Below the pieces are notes generated by a model. The model was not told where the DNA came from. It did no database searches and saw only the letters and a program-made list of their open reading frames with translations. Of a DNA stretch of 64,000 nt, positions 1 to 8,863 are shown piece after piece. A program made the translations under genes and the position numbers. The stretch covers positions 248,001-312,000 of the forward strand of contig CAVSND010000027.1 of the NCBI GenBank assembly GCA_963729215.1, written 5' to 3'. Position 1 is the first letter of the stretch. Each line of letters opens with the position of its first letter. This DNA comes from CAVQJU01 sp963729215 (GTDB lineage Bacteria > Acidobacteriota > Vicinamibacteria > Vicinamibacterales > CAVVIG01).

Positions 1-119
1 ACGACGGCGAGAAGCCCGCCGAGCTTCTGCAGGAGGATCGCGTGATCGGCGCGTTGAAACTCAACATTGCCGAGGGCGACGTCAGGATCACGCCGATCAA
101 AGAGGTGTTCGCGCGATGA
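1..119 (+). CDS. 3' end of an unidentified CDS (5' truncated by the window)
   Basis: An open frame runs from the window edge to a TGA at 117-119 and encodes about 38 residues ending in ITPIKEVFAR. The last codons overlap the ATG of the next gene (ATGA at 116-119), the usual sign of translational coupling, so this is probably the upstream member of a two-gene unit with the PD40 protein. Too little is visible to assign a family. Confidence 0.5.
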   Translation, partial: DGEKPAELLQEDRVIGALKLNIAEGDVRITPIKEVFAR

Positions 120-1123
120 TCCGGCCGGCCGCGGCCCTCGCAGTCTTGTGCCTGGTTGCGGGGCCGGGGGTGCTGTCGGCCCAGCGGTCCCGCGGCGTCG
201 TGCGTTCGCAGCTGGTGTGGGTGGACCGGACCGGCAAGAAGCTCGCGACAGTCGGGGAGCTGGCTGACCTGGGCAACCTCGAGCTGTCACCCGACAACAA
301 GCGTGTCGCCGTCGCCGTCCTCAATGAAACGAGCGGCACGCGCGACCTCTGGCTGTACGACCTGGCCACGGGCGGCCGCATGCGGCTCGACAGCAACGTC
401 GCCGACGAAAACTGGCTGGTCTGGTCGCCCGATGGCCGCCGGGTGGCGTTCAATTCACAGCGTGCCCGCGGCCTCGATTTGTATCAAACCTCGTCCCAGG
501 GCAACGATCGTCAGGAACTGCTGGTAGCCGACGAAGATGGGAAGTGGCCTGTCAGCTGGTCCCCGGACGGCCGCTTCATTCTGTTTGTGACGAGCAGCGA
601 GAGGACCGGGAACGACATCTGGGTTCTGCCCCTTACCGGAGACCGCAAGCCGTATCCGTTTCTCAAGACCGAAACACAGGAGAACTGGGCCGCCTTCTCG
701 CCGAATGGCCGCTGGGTCGCGTACAGTTCGACGGAATCTGGACAAGCCGAGGTCTACGTCACGCCGTTTCCGAAGTCCGGCTCGAAATGGCTCGTGTCCC
801 GCAGCGGCGGGTTTCAGGCACGCTGGCGGCGCGACGGCAAGGAATTGTTCTTCATGGCGCCCGACAGCCGGCTGATGGCCGCCGAGGTCAACAGCGACGG
901 GCGCGACTTCGAGGTCAGCGGCGTGAAACCCCTGTTCGACGTCCATTTCCCGTACGCGCCGTACCACGCGTTCGATGTCGCCGCCGACGGCCAGCGGTTC
1001 CTGGTGAACTCGCTTCTGCTTGGACCAGGGGGCACGCCGCGCGTCGCCGGCCTGGCCTCAGACGATGGCGACGAGATTCGCGGGGGCGCTGGCATCTCGC
1101 TTCGCCGCAGCAATCGCCCGTAG
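116..1123 (+). CDS. Secreted TolB/PD40-type beta-propeller protein
   Basis: A 335-residue protein with an N-terminal signal peptide ending near LSAQ (about residues 1-22), followed by repeated WD40-like/PD40 blades recognisable by LSPDNKRVAVAV, WSPDGRRVAFNS, WSPDGRFILFVT and FSPNGRWVAYSS. This propeller type is usually the C-terminal periplasmic part of acidobacterial serine/threonine kinases; here it stands alone. A binding or sensory role is inferred and no catalytic residues are seen. The start ATG overlaps the stop of the upstream CDS. The 3' end overlaps the convergent regulator gene by 66 nt. The last 25 or so residues no longer look like a propeller, so the natural stop may have been lost and the frame extended. 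Confidence 0.75.
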   Translation: MIRPAAALAVLCLVAGPGVLSAQRSRGVVRSQLVWVDRTGKKLATVGELADLGNLELSPDNKRVAVAVLNETSGTRDLWLYDLATGGRMRLDSNVADENWLVWSPDGRRVAFNSQRARGLDLYQTSSQGNDRQELLVADEDGKWPVSWSPDGRFILFVTSSERTGNDIWVLPLTGDRKPYPFLKTETQENWAAFSPNGRWVAYSSTESGQAEVYVTPFPKSGSKWLVSRSGGFQARWRRDGKELFFMAPDSRLMAAEVNSDGRDFEVSGVKPLFDVHFPYAPYHAFDVAADGQRFLVNSLLLGPGGTPRVAGLASDDGDEIRGGAGISLRRSNRP

Positions 1124-4100
1124 CAACCGCTTCACCACATCGTCCGCTCGGTTCGGCGGCACACTCGTGAAGCAGATCCGCAGTTCGCGCTCGCCGGCCT
1201 GATCCCCGTAGAACACATCGCCCTTGACGAACGCCATGGACTGGGCGAGTGCGTGCGCCTGCACGTGCGACGCCTTGACCCGTCCTGCCAGCCTGCACCA
1301 CAGGTATATGCCACCGTCGGGGACGTTCCACTGCAGCACGCCGTTTGCCCCGTGCCGCGCGAGCGCAGAGAGCATCGCGTCCCGGCGGCGCAGGTGTTCC
1401 TTGCGGAGATCCTCGAGGTGGTGGTCGAACGCGCCGCTGGTCACCATGTCGGCGATGATCAGCTGATTCAGGTTCGCCATGTGCGGATCGGAGCGCTGTT
1501 TGAGAAGCGCGAGCTGTTCGATGATCGGGGGCGCTGCCGACAGCCACCCGAGCCGAAGGCCGGGCGCGAGCATTTTCGAAAACGTGTTGAGGTGGATGAC
1601 GACTGACTGTGTATCGAGTGAATGCAGGGACGGAGGCGGCGGCGTGCCCAGGTGAAGCTCGCGATAGGTGTCGTCCTCGATGACCGGCACCCGCAGTCGT
1701 GTGGCCAGCGACAGCAGCTGCCGCCGCAGCTTCAGGGCCATCGTCCACCCGGACGGGTTCTGGAACGTCGGGTTGGTGTAGATCAGTTTCGGGCGGAAGC
1801 GGAGGATGAGGTCCTCCAGCTCATCGAGGTCGTGCCGCACGACGTCCCAGCCGACGACGCGCGCGCCGGCGGCGTTGAACGTATGCAGGGCGCCGAGATA
1901 GCCGGGGCGATCGACGACGACCGTATCGCCCGGATCCACGAGACAGCGCGCGAGCAGGTCCAGCCCCTGTTGGGCGCCGGCGAGGACCAGCACGTTCTGG
2001 GGCTGGCCGCCGAAGCGATGCGCGATCGCGTCCCGAAGCACGGGCAGTCCTTCTGTCGGGCTGTGGCCCCAGGCAAGGCGCACGTCCCGGCTCAAGGCAC
2101 GGTCCATCGCGTGGCGGTACGCGTCGATCGGGAACGCTTCGAGGGCCGGCACACCGGCCGCGACGGAGACAATCGAGGGGTCGGCCGCGTGCCGGAGCAG
2201 GTCGCGAATGGCCGAGTCGCTCGATCGTGCGGCAGCCGCGGCAACTTTGCCACGCCATGCGAACGGAGCGCCCGAAGCTTCGGGAGCGGCGGACACGAAC
2301 GTGCCGCGGCCGACGTGACCGCGGACGAGGCCGCGGGTTTCCAGATCGCGATACGCGTTGACGACAGTCGTGCGGCTGACTTTCAGCGCTCGCGCGAGCT
2401 CGCGCTCGGCCGGCAGCCGGAAGTCGAGCGTCAGGTTGCCGGTGGTGATGCCGCGTTCGATGGCGTGCGCGATATGACGGTACACCGGCCGCGTGCGAGG
2501 CAGCCCGGACGCCGACAACCCGAGCGCGCCAAGCTGGCCGACCTGCGCGCCGTCGTCGACACGGCTGTTGGTCGATGGCGGCCGCGTCGGGGCGGGCGGT
2601 GGCCGTGTTCCTGTTACGCATGGGCAGCTGTCTCCAGGGCCAGGCCGAGCCGCCCGACGAACGGCCGCGTAGCGGTCGTCCGAGCGGATGGCGGCGAACC
2701 TCGGTTCGCTCGCGAGGTGCATCACGGCAGGATCTCGCTGATCGCAGGCGCGCGACAGCAGCGTGAAGGTCGTGTCGAAATCGCGGATGCCCGCGTGCGC
2801 CAGTGCCAGGTGATACGACGACACGTAGCGTTCGTGCGCGAGCTCATCGAGCTGGCAGAGGACGTCAACGGCGCGATCGCGATCCCCTTTGACGCCCAGG
2901 GCATAGGCCTGCCACGCGAGCGACAGCGGATCGGTCCGTGTAGACGGCACCGACGCGAGATACCGGATACTGCCGTCGACGTCTCCCGCCTGGAGCTGCG
3001 CCGCCGCGAGCAGGCGATGCGGCGCGACATAGCTGGGATCCATGTCAATCGTGTGCCGGCATCGATCGATCACATCGTCGTACTGTCCAGCGACATATTG
3101 GACCCAGGCGACGCTCGTGCTGGCGGTCAGGCAGAGCGGGTCGAGATCGAACGCTCGATTCGTCATCGCCACGGCGGCCTCGTGCTGGCGACGGGCTCCG
3201 AGCAGCACGCCGCACAGGCGATGTGCCGCTTCGTTGCTGGGATTGAAGCCTATCGCACGGCGAAATGTCTCTTCCGCGCCATCCCAGTCCCAATCGCGGG
3301 ACCGGCGGACTTCGGCGAGCGCCACGAGCGCTTCGGGGTCGGTCGGGTCGATCGCCAGCGCCTGCGCCGCTGAGGCCTCGGCGGCGTCGAGCGCCGCGCT
3401 CGGCTCGAGGACGTAGTACTCGGCCGCTGCGACAGTTGCGCGAGCCTTGGCGCCATGCGCCGTGGCGAAGGCCGGATCGTGCTTGAGGGCGATGTCGTAA
3501 AAGGCGAGGCATTCACGAATGCCTTCGTCCCCAGGCCGATTCCAGTGGTAGCGGCCCTTCAGGTAGCTCTGATAGGCCTCGACGTGGCGCGTTCCTGTCG
3601 AAGGGGTCGGCGCGCGGTCAGGCAGCAGTTCCAGCGCGACCGAGCGCACGATTTGCGTCGCGACGTCCGATTGAGCAAGCAGTGTGTCCGCCATCGGGCG
3701 TTCGTAGGATTCAGCCCAAAGCTGCGTCTCACTGCGTGCTTCGATCAGTTGAGCCGTAATGCGGACGCGATCGGAGTCCGTCCGGACCGTGCCCTCCACG
3801 AGATATTGCGCGCGCAGCGCCTCGCCGATCTCACGGACGGTGCGATCCGTCCGTTGGACCCTGTGGCACGACGAGCGCGCGATCACGCCGAGACGGTCGG
3901 AACAGAGGCGGCCGAGCTGCGTCATGAGCTCTTCGGTCAGTCCGCCCGCAAACGACTCCGGCGCGCTCGCCTGGCCAAGGTGGCTGAAGGGCAGAACCGC
4001 CAGCCGCTGCCTGATGTCGGTGGCATCGCTCGGCATGAGCGTGCCCCCGGCGCCGTTCAAGCGCTCCACGCGCGCGATGAACCGGTAGCCGCGGCGATGG

Positions 4101-4384
4101 AGCGTTTCGACAAAGCGCGGCCGCTCGGCGTTGTCCCCAAGAACCGACCGCAGTCGCTTCACGGCCGCGTTGAGACCGTGTTCAAAATCCACAAATGTTC
4201 CGTCCGGCCACAGGCGATCGCGAAGTTCGTCCCGTGTCAGGAGTTCGCCCGGATGTTGGAGCATGAGCGCGAGCACGGCAAACGGCTGATCCTGCAGCCG
4301 AAGGCGCACGCCGTCCTTCCGCAGCTCACGCGTGTGTGAGTCGAGCTCGAATCGTCCAAACCTGAAGTCGGTCACCGCCGCCAC
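1058..4384 (-). CDS. Giant fusion regulator: winged helix + TolB/TPR module + MocR-type GntR/aminotransferase
   Basis: One uninterrupted 1108-codon frame from a GTG start. Residues 5-105 form an OmpR/CadC-type winged helix (FGRFELD at the start, RGYRFIARV at the wing). Residues 125-250 resemble the TolB-like segment of CadC-type acidobacterial regulators (LAVLPFSHLG), and 265-570 contain TPR-like repeats. After a Pro-rich linker (575-620), residues 630-697 are a GntR winged helix (LPAERELARALKVSRTTV, VGRGTFVS). Residues 735-1095 are a fold-type-I PLP domain with NPTFQNPSG and the PLP lysine in FSKMLAPG (about K937), the MocR/PdxR architecture. Each half is normally a separate protein. The only in-frame start near the MocR N-terminus is TTG at 2518; there is no stop between the halves. 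Either a true fusion or two genes joined by loss of a stop. The ligand is unknown. Confidence 0.8.
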   Translation of the reverse strand: MAAVTDFRFGRFELDSHTRELRKDGVRLRLQDQPFAVLALMLQHPGELLTRDELRDRLWPDGTFVDFEHGLNAAVKRLRSVLGDNAERPRFVETLHRRGYRFIARVERLNGAGGTLMPSDATDIRQRLAVLPFSHLGQASAPESFAGGLTEELMTQLGRLCSDRLGVIARSSCHRVQRTDRTVREIGEALRAQYLVEGTVRTDSDRVRITAQLIEARSETQLWAESYERPMADTLLAQSDVATQIVRSVALELLPDRAPTPSTGTRHVEAYQSYLKGRYHWNRPGDEGIRECLAFYDIALKHDPAFATAHGAKARATVAAAEYYVLEPSAALDAAEASAAQALAIDPTDPEALVALAEVRRSRDWDWDGAEETFRRAIGFNPSNEAAHRLCGVLLGARRQHEAAVAMTNRAFDLDPLCLTASTSVAWVQYVAGQYDDVIDRCRHTIDMDPSYVAPHRLLAAAQLQAGDVDGSIRYLASVPSTRTDPLSLAWQAYALGVKGDRDRAVDVLCQLDELAHERYVSSYHLALAHAGIRDFDTTFTLLSRACDQRDPAVMHLASEPRFAAIRSDDRYAAVRRAARPGPGDSCPCVTGTRPPPAPTRPPSTNSRVDDGAQVGQLGALGLSASGLPRTRPVYRHIAHAIERGITTGNLTLDFRLPAERELARALKVSRTTVVNAYRDLETRGLVRGHVGRGTFVSAAPEASGAPFAWRGKVAAAAARSSDSAIRDLLRHAADPSIVSVAAGVPALEAFPIDAYRHAMDRALSRDVRLAWGHSPTEGLPVLRDAIAHRFGGQPQNVLVLAGAQQGLDLLARCLVDPGDTVVVDRPGYLGALHTFNAAGARVVGWDVVRHDLDELEDLILRFRPKLIYTNPTFQNPSGWTMALKLRRQLLSLATRLRVPVIEDDTYRELHLGTPPPPSLHSLDTQSVVIHLNTFSKMLAPGLRLGWLSAAPPIIEQLALLKQRSDPHMANLNQLIIADMVTSGAFDHHLEDLRKEHLRRRDAMLSALARHGANGVLQWNVPDGGIYLWCRLAGRVKASHVQAHALAQSMAFVKGDVFYGDQAGERELRICFTSVPPNRADDVVKRLLRAIAAAKRDASAPANLVAIV

Positions 4385-4408
4385 CTCCAGAAGGCGTCCA
4401 AAGGATCA

Positions 4409-4414
4409 CTTATA
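4409..4414 (-). promoter_or_regulatory. -10 element for the fusion regulator gene
   Basis: On the minus strand TATAAG lies 25 nt upstream of the GTG start, a good -10 hexamer. The predicted start site falls near 4402. The -35 region coincides with the inverted repeat at 4428-4452. Confidence 0.45.
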
Positions 4415-4427
4415 CATCGGATGGAAG

Positions 4428-4452
4428 GCGGTCCAATCGAAAATTGGACCGC
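4428..4452. promoter_or_regulatory. Perfect 10-bp inverted repeat, candidate operator
   Basis: GCGGTCCAAT at 4428-4437 and ATTGGACCGC at 4443-4452 are exact reverse complements separated by CGAAA. The repeat sits between the divergent regulator gene and the metalloprotease gene, over the -35 position of the regulator promoter. This is the expected place for an autoregulatory operator, perhaps for the winged-helix or GntR domain encoded next door. That function is inferred. Confidence 0.5.
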
Positions 4453-4484
4453 TTCTTCAAAGTGACCGGCGATACGTGCCGGGC

Positions 4485-4512
4485 TTGCGAGGCAAGGATA
4501 AAACGTTATAAA
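4485..4512 (+). promoter_or_regulatory. Sigma70-like promoter for the metalloprotease gene
   Basis: TTGCGA at 4485-4490 and TATAAA at 4507-4512 are separated by 16 nt, in the only AT-rich stretch of this intergenic region. The predicted start site is about 45 nt upstream of the TTG start. Confidence 0.4.
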
Positions 4513-4564
4513 TCAATACGATATCTCGTTACCAACGTTTCACCTTCCGTGCATCCCCGCGTCA

Positions 4565-5206
4565 TTGAGGTACCCGCGGCTGGGGGCCATATTGGCCTGC
4601 ATGCAACTCCTGATGGCGGCGCTCGTGGTGGTGAATCTTCAACTCGTCGTACGCGTCTACGATTCGGTCGGCGTGCCCCCGGCCGACGTGGAACGCGCCC
4701 GCGCCAGCGTTGGCGCGATCCTGGCCAATGTCGGCATCGATCCGATCTGGCGCCCCTGTCATGTGTCCACCTGCACCGGGCCGGTCAAGCCGCACGAGGT
4801 CGTCCTGCGGTTCGTCAGATCGAGCCCGGGGAGCGCCAGAGACTCGCTTGGCTCCTCGCTGATCGATGTGTCGCAGCATGCCGGATCGCTCGGGACGATC
4901 TACGCGGATCGGGTGCGCGCGCTCGCGACGCAGGCAGGCGTGGACGAGGGCGAACTCCTCGGCCGGGCAATCGCGCACGAGATCGGGCACATGCTCATCG
5001 GGACGTCAGAGCACTCCCGCGTTGGATTGATGCGGGCGGTCTGGGTCACCAACGAGCTGCGGCGCGGTCGGGCGTCTGATTGGGTGTTTTCCGGGAGGGA
5101 GGGCGCGGAACTTCGGCAGCGTCTCGAGGCGCGGACGACGCCGACGCTGATGGCCCGCGCGACCGGTGGCGTGCAGGACCTCGGGCCGGACGTCTGCGAG
5201 CCATAA
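4565..5206 (+). CDS. Exported zinc metalloprotease-like protein (HEIGH motif)
   Basis: A 213-residue protein with a basic then hydrophobic N-terminus (MRYPRLGAILACMQLL) consistent with a signal peptide or anchor. It contains AHEIGHMLIGTSEHSR at about residues 138-153. HExxH followed by a further His and then GLMRAVW resembles the compact metzincin-like secreted proteins common in Acidobacteriota, with the Met after the third His matching a Met-turn. The TTG start is chosen because it adds the positive charges of the signal peptide; ATG at 4601 is the alternative. Substrate unknown. Confidence 0.65.
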   Translation: MRYPRLGAILACMQLLMAALVVVNLQLVVRVYDSVGVPPADVERARASVGAILANVGIDPIWRPCHVSTCTGPVKPHEVVLRFVRSSPGSARDSLGSSLIDVSQHAGSLGTIYADRVRALATQAGVDEGELLGRAIAHEIGHMLIGTSEHSRVGLMRAVWVTNELRRGRASDWVFSGREGAELRQRLEARTTPTLMARATGGVQDLGPDVCEP

Positions 5207-5228
5207 CGTGCGTTTCGGATCGGTGTAG

Positions 5229-5272
5229 CGTCCGCCTTCAGGCGGACGTCAACGGCCGGCTGAAGCCGGCCG
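5229..5272. repeat. Pair of TTCA/TGAA-tetraloop hairpins (REP-like)
   Basis: GTCCGCC-TTCA-GGCGGAC at 5230-5247 is followed after 6 nt by GGCCGGC-TGAA-GCCGGCC at 5254-5271. Both are perfect 7-bp stems (the second extends to 8) with complementary tetraloop sequences. They lie in the convergent junction between the metalloprotease and the permease. A second pair with the same loops lies inside the siroheme synthase gene at 23977-24058, so this is a dispersed element. Confidence 0.7.
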
Positions 5273-5286
5273 CGACTCAACAATCC

Positions 5287-5320
5287 TTCGTTCTACGTTC
5301 TACGTTTTACGTTCAGGCTG
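5287..5320. repeat. Tandem 7-mer tract (TACGTTC unit)
   Basis: Imperfect heptamers TTCGTTC, TACGTTC, TACGTTT, TACGTTC fill the end of the convergent junction just before the permease stop codon. The reverse complement of the same unit (GAACGTA) recurs at 28361-28400. Confidence 0.6.
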
Positions 5321-5337
5321 CGTTCTTCAGCGCCCTG

Positions 5338-6892
5338 CTAGTGTCCTTCGTTGGGCTCGGTCGTCCACCTCGCGCTGTAGAGGATAACCGCCATCACCGC
5401 GTACGCGATGGCGAACGGCCATGCCGGCGACAGCTTCAACACCGTGTCGGCGTCCGTCCACTGGTACGAGTGCATGATGCCGGTGGCGGAGATGGCCGCT
5501 GCGGCGGCGCACCACGCGGCGGCCACGGTCCATTTCCGTTCGATCACGGCGACGACAGCGGCCGAGAGCAGCATCGACGTGAACAGGAAACCCTGCTCGA
5601 GCGAAAACACGCCGTGGATCCACGTGTCGCTTTTCTGGAATTCGCCAACGAGCGCTTCGGTAAACGGCCGGGCGGCCGTTCCCATTCCCGCCGCCTTGAG
5701 CCCATTCTTCGCCATCAGCGCGGCCCACGCGCCGATGCCGGGCAGCAGGCCGACGACGACGGCCGGGGCGTGTTCGCGGGGCGTCGCCTGGAAGGCCTGC
5801 GCGCTGATGACGATGCCGATCCACAGGACAATCGCCATGCCGGCGTCGATCGGCACCGCCCAGGCAATCCACGCCAGGGTGCCTGTCACGCAGATGATCG
5901 TGATGAACGCGCCGTTCATGACCGAGTAGCCCGCGCGGGCGCCCATGGCCTTCCATCCCGGATGGCCGATGTAGATCGTCGTTGGAAACGCCGAGCCGAA
6001 GAGCGCCGCGGCGATGCTCCCGATGCCGTTGATCGTCAGCGATGGCCGCGTCTGGTAGGCGTCGCCGGCGGCTTCCGCCGACTCGATGTTCTGCAGTGAT
6101 CCAAGCACGTTGAACAGTCCCATCGCGACGATGACGGAGACATAGGGCAGCAGGTGCCCGCCGCCAAGCGCCGCGGCAATATCGCCCAGGACGGGAACAG
6201 GCGGGTGAAAACCGGCGGGCGGCGGCGTATCTCCGGACGGCGCGATGCCGATCAGCCACGACAGCAGCGTGCCGAGCCCGATGGCGACGAGCCCGCCCGG
6301 CAGGTGTCCCTTGAAGCGCACCCGGCCGAAGTACGTCAGCATCACCACGCCGAACGTCGTCAGGCCCACGATGGGGCGGGCGAAGGCGCGGAAGAGGAAC
6401 CCGAAAGAGATGAAGCCAATGGCGATGCCCGAGAGCGTCGAGAGCAGCGCGGCGCGCGGCGTCGCCTTTCGGACGCGCTCCGCGAAGGGCGCGGCCGCGA
6501 GCTCGATAATCCCGGAACACAGCGTGGCGATGAGCCCCGCCTGCCAGGCGATGCGTGCGGGATCGGCCGCACCCGCGGCGGTGGCGAGCGCCTTGGCCGG
6601 AAGCATGATGAGAAACACGTGCGCGATCAGGGACACCGTGTTGATGCCGTAGGGCAGCGCGCAGCACATCGGTGCGGCCCGTCCGCTGCGCCAGCCGCCG
6701 GGCCTGGAAGGCGTAGAACAGGTTGCCGACGAGGATCGAGACCGCGGCGCCGGGGAGCACGCGGCCGTACACGAGATCGGCCGGGAATCCCAGGACAAAC
6801 CGGCAGAGCGTGTCGATGAGCAGCAGCTGAACGAGGTTGTCGAGCGCCAGACCGAAGAACCCGTCGATGTCGCCGCGCGAAATCCAAGGCAT
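5338..6892 (-). pseudogene. NCS2-family (xanthine/uracil/AzgA-like) permease, frameshifted
   Basis: The N-terminus in one frame reads MPWISRGDIDGFFGLALDNL and continues to QRTGRTDV. The remainder is in the next frame, starting CALPYGINTVSLIAHVF and running to the stop at 5338. CALPYGINT is the conserved NCS2 permease motif directly after this N-terminal region, so a single extra nucleotide near 6660 splits an otherwise complete gene of about 518 residues with many hydrophobic helices. If real, the product is lost; an assembly indel is equally possible. The ATG at 6892 is used because the conserved GDIDGFFG stretch begins just behind it. The gene is divergent from pepF with only 42 nt between starts. 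Confidence 0.75.
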
Positions 6893-6922
6893 GGCGGCGA
6901 GAATAGCGCAGGTTGACCGTCG

Positions 6923-6928
6923 TAGAAT
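6923..6928 (+). promoter_or_regulatory. -10 element 6 nt upstream of the pepF start
   Basis: TAGAAT ends 6 nt before the ATG at 6935. A start site 7 nt downstream of the -10 would coincide with the A of the start codon, predicting a leaderless mRNA. The same spacing occurs at 32915 and 60215. Confidence 0.4.
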
Positions 6929-6934
6929 AGCCGT

Positions 6935-8824
6935 ATGAAGACCACGGCTCATTCGAGGGTGCGCCGCTTCGCGGCGTTGACACTGTGCATCGCGTTTTCA
7001 TTGGCGGCGGGCGCCCAGCAGCGCGATCGCGCAAAGATTCCGGACGCGCTCAAGTGGAATCTGGCGGACATCTATGCGTCCGACGCGGCGTGGCGCGGCG
7101 CCAAGGACGCGTTCGCCGCCGAGATGCCGACGCTCGGACGCTTCAAGGGCCGGCTCACTTCGTCCGCCACGGCGATGGCCGACGGCCTGGATCGAATGTT
7201 CTCGCTCGACAAGGAACTGTCGCGGCTCTACGTCTACGCCAGCATGGAGGCCGATCAGGATACGCGGGACAGCCAGCGCGAAGGCATGCGCCAGGAGATG
7301 ACGCAGCTGGCGGCAAATTTCGGCGCGCAGGCCTCGTTCGTCGAGCCGGAAGTGCTCAAGGCGGGGAAGGCGACGGTCGACAAGTACCTGGCAGCGGAGC
7401 CGCGCCTGAAGGTGTATCGCGTTTATCTCGAGGACATTCTCCGGCGCGAGGCGCACACGCTCACCGACAACGAGGAAAAGCTGCTGGCCGACGCGGGTCC
7501 GCTGGCGTCCGGGCCATCGGACACCTACAACATCCTCTCGAACGCGGACTTTCCGTATCCGACCATCACGCTCAGCGATGGCCGTTCGGTGAAACTCGAT
7601 CAGGCCGCATACAACGATCTGCGCGCGCTGCCCAATCGCGCGGACCGCGAGAAGGTCATGTCGGCCTTCTTCGGTGCGCTGGCCGGTTTCAGCCGCACGT
7701 TCGGGTCCACGATGAGCGCCGAAGTGCAGAAGGTGGCGTTCTACACGAAAGCCCGGAAGTACGAATCGTCTCTCGCGCAGTCGCTCGACGGTCCCAACGT
7801 CCCGGTTTCCGTCTACACGAGACTGATCGAGGGAGTAAACAAGAACCTCCCCGCGTTCCACCGGTACCTGAAACTGCGACAACGGATGATGGGCGTCGAT
7901 CAGCTCCACTATTACGATTTGTACGCGCCACTCGTGTCGTCGGTGAAGCTCGAGTACACGCCGGAGGAAGCGCAGAAGCTCGTGCTCGGCGCGGTCGCGC
8001 CTCTTGGCGCCGACTACAAGGCGGTCATCGAACGAGCGTTCCGCGACAGGTGGATCGACCTGCTGCCGAACGAGGGTAAACGCTCAGGGGCCTACTCGAA
8101 CGGCGGCGCGTACGACGTCCACCCGTACATGCTGATCAACTTCAACGGCAAGTACACGGACGTCAGCACGCTCGCTCACGAACTCGGCCACACCATGCAG
8201 AGCTACTTCTCGAACAAGACGCAGCCCTACCCGCTGGCGAACTACCCGATCTTCGTCGCCGAGGTGGCGTCCACGTTCAACGAGTCGCTGCTCAACGACT
8301 ACATGCTCAAGGAGATGAAAGACGACGCCGCCCGGCTGTCCCTCCTCGGAAACTATCTGGAGAACATCAAGGGCACGGTGTTTCGGCAGACGCAGTTCGC
8401 GGAGTTCGAACTGCGGATGCACGAGATGTCGCAGAAGGGGGAGCCGCTTACCGGGGAATCGCTCGCGAAGCTGTACATGGACATCACGAAGCGCTACTAC
8501 GGACACGACCAGAAGATCTGCATCGTGGACGACTACGTCGCGCACGAGTGGAGCTTCATCCCGCACTTCTACAGGGATTTCTACGTCTTCCAGTACGCGA
8601 CGTCGTTTACCGCTTCGGAAGCGCTGGCGGCGAAAGTGAAAACGGGTGATGCGGCGGCGATTCGGCGCTACCTGGCGTTCCTGAATGCCGGCGGGTCGAA
8701 GTACCCGATCGACCTGCTCAAGGATGCCGGCGTGGACATGACGACCGACGAACCGCTCGACCTCACCGTCCGCCAGATGAACCGGGTGATGGACGACATG
8801 GAGAGGATTCTCGCGAAACGCTGA
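6935..8824 (+). CDS. pepF: Oligoendopeptidase F (M3 family), exported
   Basis: A 629-residue zinc metallopeptidase with a cleavable signal peptide ending at AAGAQQ. The M3 signature HELGHTMQ lies at about residues 415-422 with the downstream acidic ligand in FVAEVASTFNE. The start KIPDALKWNLADIYASDAAWRGAKD is the usual PepF N-terminal pattern (shown here only as family resemblance). The enzyme cleaves oligopeptides; the signal peptide suggests periplasmic peptide scavenging, whereas classical PepF is cytoplasmic. Full length with no frame defects. Confidence 0.93.
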   Translation: MKTTAHSRVRRFAALTLCIAFSLAAGAQQRDRAKIPDALKWNLADIYASDAAWRGAKDAFAAEMPTLGRFKGRLTSSATAMADGLDRMFSLDKELSRLYVYASMEADQDTRDSQREGMRQEMTQLAANFGAQASFVEPEVLKAGKATVDKYLAAEPRLKVYRVYLEDILRREAHTLTDNEEKLLADAGPLASGPSDTYNILSNADFPYPTITLSDGRSVKLDQAAYNDLRALPNRADREKVMSAFFGALAGFSRTFGSTMSAEVQKVAFYTKARKYESSLAQSLDGPNVPVSVYTRLIEGVNKNLPAFHRYLKLRQRMMGVDQLHYYDLYAPLVSSVKLEYTPEEAQKLVLGAVAPLGADYKAVIERAFRDRWIDLLPNEGKRSGAYSNGGAYDVHPYMLINFNGKYTDVSTLAHELGHTMQSYFSNKTQPYPLANYPIFVAEVASTFNESLLNDYMLKEMKDDAARLSLLGNYLENIKGTVFRQTQFAEFELRMHEMSQKGEPLTGESLAKLYMDITKRYYGHDQKICIVDDYVAHEWSFIPHFYRDFYVFQYATSFTASEALAAKVKTGDAAAIRRYLAFLNAGGSKYPIDLLKDAGVDMTTDEPLDLTVRQMNRVMDDMERILAKR

Positions 8825-8863
8825 TCGATCTGTGGTATCTAACGTCCGCGGGGGAGCGCCTCG

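Noticed and set aside
1622..3373. Long plus-strand open frame of 583 codons
   Set aside because: It is the antisense mirror of the fusion regulator gene, with high-GC codon-position bias and no recognisable domain; the minus-strand frame has clear winged-helix, TPR and PLP motifs.
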